A stretch of DNA of 64,000 bases from Streptomyces exfoliatus (GTDB taxonomy: Bacteria; Actinomycetota; Actinomycetes; Streptomycetales; Streptomycetaceae). Position numbers and translations under genes: made by a program. Shown here piece after piece: positions 9,264 through 22,235 of this stretch. Every line of letters begins with the position of its first letter. Within the stretch, counting starts at the first letter, position 1. The notes under the pieces were generated by a model. It had not been told where the DNA came from and made no database searches. It was given only the letters and a program-made list of their open reading frames with translations. The stretch lies in contig NZ_JNZP01000015.1 of assembly GCF_000725545.1 (NCBI RefSeq), forward strand, positions 186,001-250,000. Reading direction: 5' to 3'.

Positions 9264-10478
9264 TCATTCTCCGGTTCGTCCTTGCGCGTTCGCCACATCG
9301 AGGACCCCGGGCAGGGCCCGGAGGAAGTCGTCCGCCTCGGCGTCGGTGAGGACCAGCGGAGGCATGATCCGTACGACATCGGGGGCGGGCGCGTTCACCA
9401 GGAGACCGGCGTCCTGAGCCGCCTGCTGCACCTGGGGTGCGAGGGACTCCGTGAGCACGATACCCAGCAGGAGGCCCGCACCACGGACGTGGGAGACCAG
9501 CGGGTGCCCCAGACCCTCGATTCCCTGCCGCAGCCGCTCCCCGACCGCCTTCACGTGGTCGAGGGCCGCGTCGGCGCCGAGGGTGTCGAGGACGGCGAGC
9601 CCGGCGGCGCAGGCGACCGGGTTGCCGCCGAAGGTGGTGCCGTGGTGGCCGGGCGCGAAGAGGTCGGCCACGGGCCCGAAGGCGATGGTCGCGCCGAGCG
9701 GGAGCCCGCCGCCGAGGCCCTTGGCGAGGGTGACGACATCGGGGTCGACGCCCTCGTGGGCCTGGTACTCGAACCAGTGGCCGCAGCGGCCGACGCCGGT
9801 CTGCACCTCGTCGAGGACGAGGAGGGTGCCGGTGGCGCGGGTGATCTCCCGGGCGGCCTTGAGGTAGCCGGGGGGCGGGACGACGACGCCGTTCTCGCCC
9901 TGGATCGGCTCGATGATCACGAAGGCGGTGTCCTCGGTGACCGCCGCCCGCAGCGCTTCCACGTCGCCGTACGGGACGTGCGTGACGTCGCCGGGCAGCG
10001 GCAGGAACGGGGTCTGCTTGGCGGGCTGACCGGTGAGCGCGAGGGAGCCCATGGTCCGGCCGTGGAAGCCACCGTCCGTGGCGACCATGTGGGACCGGCC
10101 GGTGAGCCGGCCGATCTTGAACGCGGCCTCGTTGGCCTCGGCGCCCGAGTTGCAGAAGAAGACCTTGCCGGGCCGGCCGAAGAGGCCGAGGAGCCGCTCG
10201 GCGAGGGCCACGGGAGGCTCGGCGACGAACAGGTTGGAGACGTGGCCGAGGCTCTGGATCTGCCGGGTGACGGCCTCGACGACCGCCGGGTGGGCGTGGC
10301 CGAGGGCGTTGACGGCGATGCCGCCGACGAAGTCCAGGTACTCCTTGCCCGCGGCGTCCCACACCTTGGCGCCGGCACCGCGGACGAGGGGCAGTCGTGG
10401 GGTGCCGTAGTTGTTCATGAGCGAGCCCTGCCACCGCTGGGTCAGCTGCTCGTTGCCGGGCTCCGTGGTGTCGCTCAT
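9264..10478 (-). CDS. argD: Acetylornithine aminotransferase
   Basis: PLP-dependent class-III aminotransferase making N-acetylornithine from N-acetylglutamate semialdehyde. 404 residues. [15 protein letters not shown] binds the phosphate of [17 protein letters not shown] holds the conserved Asp, and the PLP lysine is in [14 protein letters not shown]. The ATG overlaps the argB stop by one base (TGATG), so translation is coupled. It is the fourth gene of argCJBDR. Confidence 0.97.
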   Translation of the reverse strand: MSDTTEPGNEQLTQRWQGSLMNNYGTPRLPLVRGAGAKVWDAAGKEYLDFVGGIAVNALGHAHPAVVEAVTRQIQSLGHVSNLFVAEPPVALAERLLGLFGRPGKVFFCNSGAEANEAAFKIGRLTGRSHMVATDGGFHGRTMGSLALTGQPAKQTPFLPLPGDVTHVPYGDVEALRAAVTEDTAFVIIEPIQGENGVVVPPPGYLKAAREITRATGTLLVLDEVQTGVGRCGHWFEYQAHEGVDPDVVTLAKGLGGGLPLGATIAFGPVADLFAPGHHGTTFGGNPVACAAGLAVLDTLGADAALDHVKAVGERLRQGIEGLGHPLVSHVRGAGLLLGIVLTESLAPQVQQAAQDAGLLVNAPAPDVVRIMPPLVLTDAEADDFLRALPGVLDVANAQGRTGE

Positions 10479-11391
10479 CAGTCCCCCTGTCCGTCCGGCA
10501 CGACCATCGTGCCGATGCCCTCGTCGGTGAAGATCTCCAGCAGGATGGAGTGCTGGACCCGGCCGTCGATCACGCGGGCCGTGGTGACCCCGTTCCGTAC
10601 GGCGTGCAGGCAGCCCTCCATCTTGGGGACCATGCCGCTGGAGAGCTCGGGCAGCAGCTTCTCCAGCTGGCTCGCGGTGAGCCGGCTGATGACCTCGTCG
10701 CTGTTCGGCCAGTCCTCGTAGAGGCCCTCGACGTCGGTCAGGACCATCAGCGTCTCGGCGCCCAGCGCCGCAGCGAGTGCCGCAGCCGCCGTATCAGCAT
10801 TGACGTTGTAGACATGTCCGTCGTCCTGGGAACGGGCGATGGAGGAGATGACCGGGATCCGGCCGTCCTCCAGGAGCGCCTGGATGGCGCCGGTGTCGAT
10901 GGCGGTGATCTCACCGACCCGGCCGATGTCGATCTGCTCACCGTCGACGACCGGACGGTGCCGGGTGGCGGTGATCGTGTGGGCGTCCTCGCCGGTGAGG
11001 CCCACGGCCAGCGGGCCGTGCTGGTTGAGCAGCCCGACGAGCTCGCGCTGGACCTGGCCGGCGAGGACCATCCGTACGACGTCCATGGCGTCCTCGGTGG
11101 TGACCCGCAGGCCCGCCTTGAACTCGCTGACGATGCCGTGCCGGTCGAGGGCGGCGCTGATCTGGGGGCCGCCGCCGTGCACGACGACCGGCTTGAGGCC
11201 GGCCTGGCGCAGGAAGACGACGTCCTGGGCGAAGGCCGCCTTGAGGTCCTCGTCGATCATGGCGTTGCCGCCGAACTTGATGACGACGGTCTTGCCGTTG
11301 TGGCGGGTCAGCCAGGGCAGGGCCTCGATGAGGATCTGCGCCTTGGGGAGCGCCTTGTGCTTGCGGGTCGGGTTCTGGCCCGTCTTGTCGC

Positions 11392-11395
<4 letters not shown>
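10478..11395 (-). CDS. argB: Acetylglutamate kinase
   Basis: Phosphorylates N-acetylglutamate with ATP, normally the arginine-inhibited step. 305 residues. [11 protein letters not shown] near residue 33 and VVHGGGPQI are the nucleotide-binding glycine motifs of the amino-acid kinase family; [17 protein letters not shown] is the substrate and ATP region. The start is GTG 11395 (MSDKTGQNP), whose GTGA overlaps the argJ stop by 4 nt. The reading frame stays open far upstream, but that sequence is an argJ shadow. Confidence 0.97.
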
Positions 11396-14571
<3,176 letters not shown>

Positions 14572-14575
<4 letters not shown>

Positions 14576-15130
14576 CCCCCTCCACCGGACGCAAGGTGAC
14601 CGCCGACATCGCCCTCACCCTCGACGGGCGCCACAACGGCGCCGGCGGGCCGGGAGACCTCTCGGCGATCGTCCCGTACGCGACCACCGAGGTCGCCCGT
14701 GACCACCTCACCCGCATCTGGGAGAACGCGACGACCGCACTGCTCGGCCGCGGCAGACGAGAACGCCGACCCCCGCGACCGCGGCTACGCGAAGTGGCTC
14801 GTCGACACGGAGAAGGTGGTTCTGTCGACCACCCTGACCGCGTCCCCATGGGAACGCGCCCGCGTGGTGAACGCCCCGGCCGCCGAGGTCGTCGCCGAAC
14901 TCAAGAGCCACGGCGAGGGCGACATCCTGGTCAACACCAGCCCGAGCGTCACCAAGGCGCTCCTCGCCGCGGACCTGGTGGACCGGCTGTACCTGCTGAT
15001 CTGCCCGGAGATCGCCGGGGACGGGCAGCTGCCGTTCGACGACGGACTGCCCGGTTCACGGTGGCGGCTCGTCAGCCAGGAGGCCGGCGAGCTCGGCGAG
15101 ACGGCCTTGGTCTACGACCGGGTCCGCTGA
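14572..15130 (+). pseudogene. Dihydrofolate-reductase-like (RibD C-terminal domain) gene, frameshifted
   Basis: The first 60 codons from GTG 14572 read MTPSTGRKVTADIALTLDGR... up to TTALLGR, a good start for a RibD_C/DHFR-like protein. The rest continues in another frame from about 14750 (DENADPRDRGYAKWLVDT... to stop 15130). The part expected between them (NYEGF..YW-type loop) is missing. The junction lies in GGCCGCGGCAGACG. The gene thus seems to carry a short internal deletion that also shifts the frame. A sequencing error is less likely because the residues are absent as well as shifted. Confidence 0.7.
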
Positions 15131-15266
15131 CCGGACCGGGCCGCAGGCCGGACGACACACTCGGGCCGCGCTCGGCCCGTCAAGGCGGTGCGCAGCTCAG
15201 GGCGGGCCCGGCCTGTGCGCAGGGGTGCCGGACGAGGCGATTCCGCACCCCTCCGCCGACCACCCT

Positions 15267-16747
<1,481 letters not shown>

Positions 16748-16780
16748 TCCGCCCGTCGGGCGACACGCTCGACACCCAGG

Positions 16781-16816
16781 AAGGCCGGTTCGACGCCCCC
16801 GCGTCGTGCCGGCCTT
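16781..16816 (+). terminator. argG terminator
   Basis: Two-part hairpin. The outer stem is AAGGCCGG (16781-16788) with CCGGCCTT (16809-16816). The inner stem is CGACGC with GCGTCG around a CCCC loop. It lies 34 nt after the argG stop. Confidence 0.82.
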
Positions 16817-16904
16817 TCCGTGTGCCGGGCGGTGGCCGGTTCTGTCACATCCGGGCGGGTCCCCTCGTCAACGCGGTGACGGAACCGACGAGGAGCGAGG
16901 CGCC

Positions 16905-17735
16905 ATGCACGACGACCCCTTTCTGACCGCCCTGACCGGGCGCTTCGACGCGCACGAGGACCGACTGCGGCAGGTGGCCCTCCGGATGATGGGCTCACGG
17001 TCCGAGGCAGAGGAGGTGCTCTCGACGGCGCGGGCGGCGCTCGGCCGGACCGGCGGGGCGGCGGTACGGGCCTGGCTGACGGTTTCGGTGGGGCAGGCGT
17101 GCGTACGGGGACTCCAGGAGCGAGGCGTCCGTGAGCGGCGCCCGGCTCCGGGGGACGGCGGTGCGGTCGGCGTCGACTCCCTGTGGCTCGCGCTGCTCGT
17201 CGTACTCGACGCGCTCGGGGCCGAGGAGCGGCTCGCCTACGTCCTGCACGACGCGTTCGGGCTGCCGCCGTCCGAGACGGCGCGAATCACCGGCGGCTCC
17301 CCCGAGGAGGTGACGCGGCTCGCCCGGCGGGCCAGAGCGCGAATCCGCGGCGGCGGGGCGGCCCGTGCCGAGGGTGACGCCGAGCGGCAGCGGGCGGTGG
17401 TGGAACGGTTCCTGGCGGCCGTACGCGCGCGTGACGCCCGTGCGCTCGCCGCCGTACTCGATCCGGACGTGGTCGCCTACTCCGAGCACGGCCCGTTGCA
17501 CGGCGCTCCGGCCGTCGCCGAGCGGGCGGCCGGCTTCGCGCGGTTCGCCGGCCTCGCCCGGCCCGCTCTCGTCGACGGGGCCGTCGGAGCGGTCGCGCAC
17601 GTCGCCGGGCGGCCGGTCGCCGCCGTGGCGTTCACCTTCCGCGGGGACCGCGTCGTCAGCCTCTCCTTCACCACCGGGGAGGACCGGGTGCGCGCGCTCG
17701 AACCGGTCTTTCCCGAGGGGACCGAGTCGACGTGA
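16905..17735 (+). CDS. ECF sigma factor with SnoaL-like C-terminal domain (ECF41-like)
   Basis: 276 residues. Region 2 is FDAHEDRLRQVALRMMGSRSEAEEVL, and region 4 has LHDAFGLPPSETARITGGSPEEVTRLARRARARI. Residues 165-275 form a SnoaL/NTF2-like domain (RAVVERFLAAVRARDARALAAVLDPDVV). This is the layout of ECF41 and related groups, where the C-terminal domain modulates the sigma. The NTF2 part lacks the clear DGGG-type motif of ECF41, and region 2 is shortened at its promoter-melting end, so it may belong to a sister group or be weakly active. No anti-sigma gene is adjacent. Confidence 0.72.
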   Translation: MHDDPFLTALTGRFDAHEDRLRQVALRMMGSRSEAEEVLSTARAALGRTGGAAVRAWLTVSVGQACVRGLQERGVRERRPAPGDGGAVGVDSLWLALLVVLDALGAEERLAYVLHDAFGLPPSETARITGGSPEEVTRLARRARARIRGGGAARAEGDAERQRAVVERFLAAVRARDARALAAVLDPDVVAYSEHGPLHGAPAVAERAAGFARFAGLARPALVDGAVGAVAHVAGRPVAAVAFTFRGDRVVSLSFTTGEDRVRALEPVFPEGTEST

Positions 17736-17754
17736 CGCCGCCTAACCTGAGGAC

Positions 17755-18156
17755 ATGATCATCGACGCGCAGACCCATGTACGAGTCGCCCGCCCCTCGC
17801 GGGACCTGGCCGCCGCCGAACGGTTCTACGTCGACGGGCTCGGGCTCGACGTGCTGTGGCGGAGCACCGAGCGGGTGCCCGGCGAGCACGACCTGCTCAT
17901 GGTCGGGCCGAAGGACGGGAGCTGGCACTTCGAGCTGACCCACGATCCCGAGCATCCGCTGGAGCCCACGCCGACCGTCGACGACCTGTTCGTCCTGTAC
18001 CTGGGGGCGCCCGTCGAGGAGGAGCAGGTGGAGCGGCTGGTCGCCTCCGGCGGGACCCGGGTGGCCGCGCACAACCCCTACTGGGACACCTTCGGCGTCA
18101 CCGTCGCCGATCCCGACGGATACCGGCTGGTCCTGTGCTCGCGTACCTGGGGATGA
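17755..18156 (+). CDS. VOC (glyoxalase/bleomycin resistance-like) family protein
   Basis: 133 residues in two beta-alpha-beta-beta-beta units: HVRVARPSRDLAAAERFYVDGLGLDVLW in the first, and VTVADPDGYRLVLC at the end of the second. His8, Glu55 and the GYRLVL strand are placed like metal ligands of VOC enzymes. The substrate is unknown. TAACCT at 17743-17748 lies 6 nt before the ATG, giving a probable leaderless mRNA, although GAGGAC could also act as a weak ribosome site. Confidence 0.85.
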   Translation: MIIDAQTHVRVARPSRDLAAAERFYVDGLGLDVLWRSTERVPGEHDLLMVGPKDGSWHFELTHDPEHPLEPTPTVDDLFVLYLGAPVEEEQVERLVASGGTRVAAHNPYWDTFGVTVADPDGYRLVLCSRTWG

Positions 18157-18165
18157 CGACCCGGA

Positions 18166-18202
18166 GGGGTGCGGGCGGGCCGGACGGCTCCGCGCGCACC
18201 CC
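18166..18202. terminator. Bidirectional terminator hairpin
   Basis: GGGGTGCG (18166-18173) pairs with CGCACCCC (18195-18202) between the convergent VOC and methyltransferase genes. Confidence 0.65.
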
Positions 18203-18211
18203 TTGCGGGGA

Positions 18212-19375
18212 CTAGGCCGTACGCACCGCGCGCAGGACCACGAACTTCGCGTCGCTGGCGACGAGATCGCTGTTGCCGAAGATCCGGCGGAGGGTGACGT
18301 GGTAACCGAGGTGCCGGTTGCCGATGACCCACAGCTCGCCGCCGGGCCGCAGCGCGCGCCTGGCTTCCGCGAACATGCGGCGGGACGTGCGGTCGGTGGT
18401 GGCCTGGTGGCTGTGGAACGGCGGGTTGTTGAGAACCAGGTCCACCGAGCCCTCGGGCAGATCGCTCAGTCCGTCGCCGACGATGAACTCCGCCTTGCGT
18501 CCCTCGCCCACGTGGGTCCGGAAGTTCTCCTCGGCCGAGGCGACCGCCGGATACGACTCGTCGGTGAAGACCAGTTCCGCGTCGGGCTCGGAGAGGGCGA
18601 TGGCGAGGCCGACGACGCCGTTGCCGCAGCCGAGGTCGGCGACGCGGGCCGTGCCGAGGTCCCCGGGCAGGTTCGCGAGGAAGAAGCGGGTGCCGATGTC
18701 GAGGCGGTCGGCGCAGAAGACACCGGCGTGATTCGTGACGGTCAGACCGGGCAGACCGGGCGCGGGGGTGTCCGCCGGGAGGTCGTACCGGTGCGGCCAG
18801 GGGTTCGGGCGCGGGGTGATCGAGGGGTCCGGGGTGGTGTGGATCAGCCGGGCCTTCTTCACCGCGAGCGAGGTGCGGGTGGGCCCGATGATCCGCTCGA
18901 AGAGCCGGAGCGTGGAGGTGTGGATCTCCTTCACCATGCCGGTGCCGACGATCACGGTGCCCTCGTGCACGGCGGGTGCGAGCCGGTGCAGCTGGTCCTC
19001 GAGGAGCGCGAGGCTCTTGGGGACCCGGACCAGGAGGACGTCGATCCGCTGGGGTGGCGGGTCCTGGGTGGTGAGCAGCCGGACGGCGTCCGGGGCGGCC
19101 CCGGCGCGGGCCAGGTTGGCCCTGGTGGCCTGTTCGCCGAGGTAGGAGTCGGTGATCTGGACGAGCTCGCCGGTCCCGGCGGCGTGCAGCGCGGTGACGA
19201 GGGCTCCCCAGCGGTCGCCGAGGACGGCGACGGTGCCGGACAGGTCGGTTCCGCTCTCGGCCAGGTGGCCCAGGAGGTATTCGTCGGCCGCGTCCCAGGC
19301 GCGCAGCTGGTCGCGCGGGTCCTCGGGAAAGCGGGTCAGCGTGAAGGCGCCCCATGACGTGGTCAAACGGTTCAT
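18212..19375 (-). CDS. rRNA (guanine-N2)-methyltransferase, RlmG/RsmC type
   Basis: 387 residues with duplicated methyltransferase folds, as in RsmC and RlmG. The N-terminal copy is degenerate (VAVLGDRWGALVTALHAAGT). The C-terminal copy is active-looking, with SAM motif VADLGCGNGVVGLAIAL and the catalytic NPPF in VLNNPPFHSHQA, which is specific for N-methylation of bases. Typical length for this family. It likely modifies a guanine of 23S or 16S rRNA; which one cannot be told. Start ATG 19375. It stands alone. Confidence 0.88.
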   Translation of the reverse strand: MNRLTTSWGAFTLTRFPEDPRDQLRAWDAADEYLLGHLAESGTDLSGTVAVLGDRWGALVTALHAAGTGELVQITDSYLGEQATRANLARAGAAPDAVRLLTTQDPPPQRIDVLLVRVPKSLALLEDQLHRLAPAVHEGTVIVGTGMVKEIHTSTLRLFERIIGPTRTSLAVKKARLIHTTPDPSITPRPNPWPHRYDLPADTPAPGLPGLTVTNHAGVFCADRLDIGTRFFLANLPGDLGTARVADLGCGNGVVGLAIALSEPDAELVFTDESYPAVASAEENFRTHVGEGRKAEFIVGDGLSDLPEGSVDLVLNNPPFHSHQATTDRTSRRMFAEARRALRPGGELWVIGNRHLGYHVTLRRIFGNSDLVASDAKFVVLRAVRTA

Positions 19376-19462
19376 CGTGCCTCCAGGCTAGCCGGTCGCG
19401 GCCGCCCGCACTCCCGTCGCGCGCGAAGGCCGGGTCCTCGGCCCGCCCGCGAGGGTGTGCCG

Positions 19463-19553
19463 GTGCGGTGTCAGTGCGGCGCCGCGGAGGCGTACGTGCG
19501 GTGTCAGTACGGCGCCGCGGAGGCGTACGTGCGGTGTCAGTGCGGCGCCGCGG
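19463..19553. repeat. 33-bp tandem repeat (2.8 copies) over the 3' end of the next gene
   Basis: Copies start at 19463, 19496 and 19529 with period 33 and one base change (GTGCGG TGTCAGTGCG in copies 1 and 3, TGTCAGTACG in copy 2). The third copy contains the stop codon and last codons of the histidine-phosphatase gene; the other two are downstream duplicates of that 3' end. Confidence 0.88.
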
Positions 19554-20112
19554 CGAGCTGGAGGTGCCAGAGGCCCGGGCGGCCGGTGAGGGTGACGGTG
19601 GAGAGGGGGCGGACGTCGACGTTCCAGTAGGTGGCCGGCGGTGCCTTCAGGGCGTACACGAGGGCGGCGCGTACGACGGCGGGTTCGGCGACGGCGACGA
19701 TGGCGCCGTCCTCGGCGGGGCGGGTGTCGAGCCAGTTCCCTATCCGGGTGATGAAGGCGAGGAGCGGTTCGCCGCCGTGCGGGGCGCTGCGGGCGTCGGT
19801 GAGCCAGGCGTCGACGGCGGCCGGTTCGAGGGCGGCGACCTCGGCGAGGGTCAGGCCCCGCCAGCGGCCCATGTCGCAGTCGCGCAGTGCGGGCTGGGCG
19901 AGGGGTGCGTAGCCGAGGGCGGTGCCGGTGGCGCGGCAGCGCGGGGTCGGGGAGCAGTAGCGCAGTTCGGCCGCGCCGAGCGGGATGAGCGCGGGCGCGG
20001 CGAGCTGCACGTCGTACCAGCCGGCCTCGTCCAGTGGCCGGTCGTCGTCGAAGCGTTCGGCGAGCAGGGAGGAGCTGCGTGCCGCCGTGACGAGCGTCAC
20101 CCGAAGACTCAT
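19537..20112 (-). CDS. Histidine-phosphatase-superfamily protein lacking catalytic histidines
   Basis: 191 residues with the overall PGM/CobC pattern: beta-strand LRVTLVTAARSS, DRPLDEAGW, LRYCSPTPRCRATGTALG, LRDCDMGRWRG, and VAEPAVVRAALVYAL. The invariant RHG motif is replaced by AAR, and the second catalytic His (SHGxxIR) by AEPAVVR. The fold should be kept but the phosphohistidine chemistry cannot work, so a binding or regulatory role is likely. The residues around both sites are otherwise conserved, which argues against random decay. Start ATG 20112 (MSLRVTL). The 3' end is part of a tandem repeat. Confidence 0.7.
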   Translation of the reverse strand: MSLRVTLVTAARSSSLLAERFDDDRPLDEAGWYDVQLAAPALIPLGAAELRYCSPTPRCRATGTALGYAPLAQPALRDCDMGRWRGLTLAEVAALEPAAVDAWLTDARSAPHGGEPLLAFITRIGNWLDTRPAEDGAIVAVAEPAVVRAALVYALKAPPATYWNVDVRPLSTVTLTGRPGLWHLQLAAAPH

Positions 20113-20181
20113 GGGCGCGATCGTGAGGCCGGAGGCGCCGCAGGTCAAGGGGTCATTCCCCGGGGCCGGAGGGGCTCCGGC

Positions 20182-20634
20182 TCACTGCTGCCCGAGAGCC
20201 ATCCACTTGTCCGGATTCTGTAGTGGCGTGAAACCGACCTTCTCGTACACCCCGTGCGCGTCGGCGGTGGCGAGCATGATGCGGCGCAGCCCGTACGGCG
20301 CGAGGTGGTCGCGGACCGCGGTGACGAGCGCCGTGCCGAGGCCGGTGCCACGGGCCGGACGGTCGACGTAGACGTCGCAGAGCCAGGCGAAGGTGGCGTA
20401 GTCGGTGACGACGCGGGCGTAGGCGGCCATCTCGCCGGTCTCACGGTGGTACGCGCCCAGGTTGAGGGATGCCTCGATGGCCGCGTCCTGCTTCTCCCGA
20501 GGTCGGCCGAGGGCCCAGTAGGCGTCCGTGGAGAGCCAGTGGTGGACGCGGGCCGCGTCGATCCGCGCGGGGTCGGCTGAGATCTCGTACGTCCCGTGCA
20601 TGAGGGGGCTGCCGGTGGTCGTGCTGTCGCTCAT
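20182..20634 (-). CDS. GNAT-family N-acetyltransferase
   Basis: 150 residues. The acetyl-CoA motif A reads WLCDVYVDRPARGTGLGTALVTAVRDHL (RxxGxGxA type), preceded by AYARVVTDYATF, and ending in VYEKVGFTPL, the standard strand-beta7 region. The N-terminal HHWLSTDAYWALGRPREKQ is typical of a small actinobacterial subgroup. The acceptor substrate is unknown. Start ATG 20634. It is followed on the same strand by the histidine-phosphatase-like gene 70 bp away. Confidence 0.87.
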   Translation of the reverse strand: MSDSTTTGSPLMHGTYEISADPARIDAARVHHWLSTDAYWALGRPREKQDAAIEASLNLGAYHRETGEMAAYARVVTDYATFAWLCDVYVDRPARGTGLGTALVTAVRDHLAPYGLRRIMLATADAHGVYEKVGFTPLQNPDKWMALGQQ

Positions 20635-20710
20635 GACCGCAGGCTTCCAGTGACACCGGGGATTGTCAGGTGAATTTGCCCGCCTCCGGGCGGCCAGGAT
20701 CGGGGTGGAC

Positions 20711-20754
20711 CGGGGGCGGGGACGGCCCCGGAGGGGCGTCCGTCCCGGCCCCCG
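20711..20754 (-). terminator. Terminator of the MocR gene
   Basis: A 15-bp stem with one mismatch (CGGGGGCGGGGACGG at 20711-20725 against 20740-20754) lies 3 nt after the MocR stop. Confidence 0.7.
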
Positions 20755-20757
20755 CGG

Positions 20758-22194
20758 TCAGGGGGTGAGTTCGTCGACCGCCGTCCGCAGCCGGCGCACG
20801 CCCTCCACGATCTCCGTGGGGCCCGCGACACCCGCGAAACTCAGCCGGATGTGCCCGGCGGGGGGTTCCGCGCAGAAGTACGGACGGCCCGGGGCCGCGG
20901 CGACGCCGGCCCGCAGGGCGGCGGCGAGGAAGGCGGCCTCCGGCAGCGCGTCGGGCAGGCGCGGCCAGAGGTGGTAGCCGCCGTAGGGCACGTACGACAG
21001 GGCCAGCGTGGGCAGCTGATGGGCGACCGCACCGGACAGCAGGTCCCGGCGGCTCTTGAGCTCCTGGGCGACGGCCCGCAGATGGCGGTGCCAGGCGGGC
21101 GATCCGACGAGTTCGAGCGCGGCCTCCTGGAGGGGGCGGGGGACGAAGAAGCTGTCGACGACCTGGATGGCGCGGAGGCGTTCCAGGACGGGGCCGCGGG
21201 CGGCGAGGGCGCCGACGCGGAGGCTGGGCGAGGTGGCCTTGGTGAGCGAGCACACGTGGACGACCACCCCGTCGGGATCGTCCGCGGCGAGCGGGGCGGG
21301 GAGCGGCGGGGCGTCCTCGTGGACGAGACGTCGGGCGAAGTCGTCCTCGACGACGAAGGCTCCGGCGGCACGGGCGATGCGGACGACCTCGCGGCGCCGC
21401 TCCGGCGCGAGCACGGCGCCGGTCGGGTTCTGGAAGAGCGGCTGGCAGACGAAGACTCGGGCTCCGGTGGCGCGGAACGCGGCTTCGAGGAGTTCGGGGC
21501 GCACCCCGTCGGCGTCGACGGGGACGGGCACGGGGCGCAGGCCCGCGGCGCGGGCGACGGCCAGCATGCCCGGGTAGGTGGGCGACTCGACGAGGACGGG
21601 CGTGCCGGGCGGGGTGAGGGCGCGCAGGGCGGTGGTGATGGCGGACTGTCCGCCGGCGGTGATGAGGAGGTCGGCGGCGGTGACGCTGCCGCCGATCTCG
21701 CGGGCGAACCACTCGCGCAGCTCGGGCAGGCCGTCGGTGGGCGGTCTGCTCCAGGCGCCGGGGCGGCGTCCGGCGCGGGCGAGGGCGGCCGCGAGCGCCC
21801 GCTCGGGCTGGAGGGAGGCGTGGAGATAGCCGCCGTTGAACTCGATCACTCCCGGCGGCGGCGCGGCGAGGGTGACGAGGACGCCGGAGGCGTCGACGGC
21901 CCGGGGGACGAGTTCCGTGGCCGAGTCGGCGCTGAGGGCGAGCTCCTGCCAGGAGGTGTCCCCGGCGACGGGGGTGGCGGTGCGGCGCTCGGCCCGGAAC
22001 GCGCCGGCGCCGGGCCGGGTGACCACGAGCCCTTCGGCGGCGAGCTGGGCGAGGGCTCGGGTGACGGTCACCGGGGAGACCCGGTAGCGCTCGACGAGCG
22101 CACGGCTCGACGGCAGCTTTCCACCTGGAGAGTAGCGGTTCAGCTCACTCCTCAAGGAATGCGCCAGTTCTGCGACACTGCTACGCTCGTTCAT
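20758..22194 (-). CDS. MocR-type regulator (GntR HTH fused to class-I aminotransferase)
   Basis: 478 residues. The N-terminal 75 residues are a GntR winged helix (GGKLPSSRALVERYRVSPVTVTRALAQLAAEGLV). The rest is a fold-type-I aminotransferase domain with YLHASLQPE, the PLP-ring Asp-equivalent in VFVCQPLFQNPTGAVL, VVEDDFARRL, and the PLP lysine in CSLTKATSPSLRVG. Such proteins sense PLP or an amino acid and regulate the gene beside them. I chose ATG 22194 (MNERSSVAEL). It overlaps head-to-head with the start of the EamA transporter, its probable target. Confidence 0.9.
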   Translation of the reverse strand: MNERSSVAELAHSLRSELNRYSPGGKLPSSRALVERYRVSPVTVTRALAQLAAEGLVVTRPGAGAFRAERRTATPVAGDTSWQELALSADSATELVPRAVDASGVLVTLAAPPPGVIEFNGGYLHASLQPERALAAALARAGRRPGAWSRPPTDGLPELREWFAREIGGSVTAADLLITAGGQSAITTALRALTPPGTPVLVESPTYPGMLAVARAAGLRPVPVPVDADGVRPELLEAAFRATGARVFVCQPLFQNPTGAVLAPERRREVVRIARAAGAFVVEDDFARRLVHEDAPPLPAPLAADDPDGVVVHVCSLTKATSPSLRVGALAARGPVLERLRAIQVVDSFFVPRPLQEAALELVGSPAWHRHLRAVAQELKSRRDLLSGAVAHQLPTLALSYVPYGGYHLWPRLPDALPEAAFLAAALRAGVAAAPGRPYFCAEPPAGHIRLSFAGVAGPTEIVEGVRRLRTAVDELTP

Positions 22195-22235
22195 GACAGC
22201 ACAGAATAGCGCTACTACCTCCAGGACGATAGCGG
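22131..22235. promoter_or_regulatory. Candidate MocR operator region with repeated TAGCG motifs
   Basis: The 105 bp across the overlapping divergent starts contain AGTAGCGGTT (22131-22140), CTACGC (reverse copy, 22181-22186), the palindrome TAGCGCTA (22207-22214) and ATAGCGG (22229-22235). MocR proteins bind repeated short sites between divergent genes. On the minus strand TATTCT lies 8 nt before the MocR ATG, so that mRNA may be leaderless. Confidence 0.5.
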
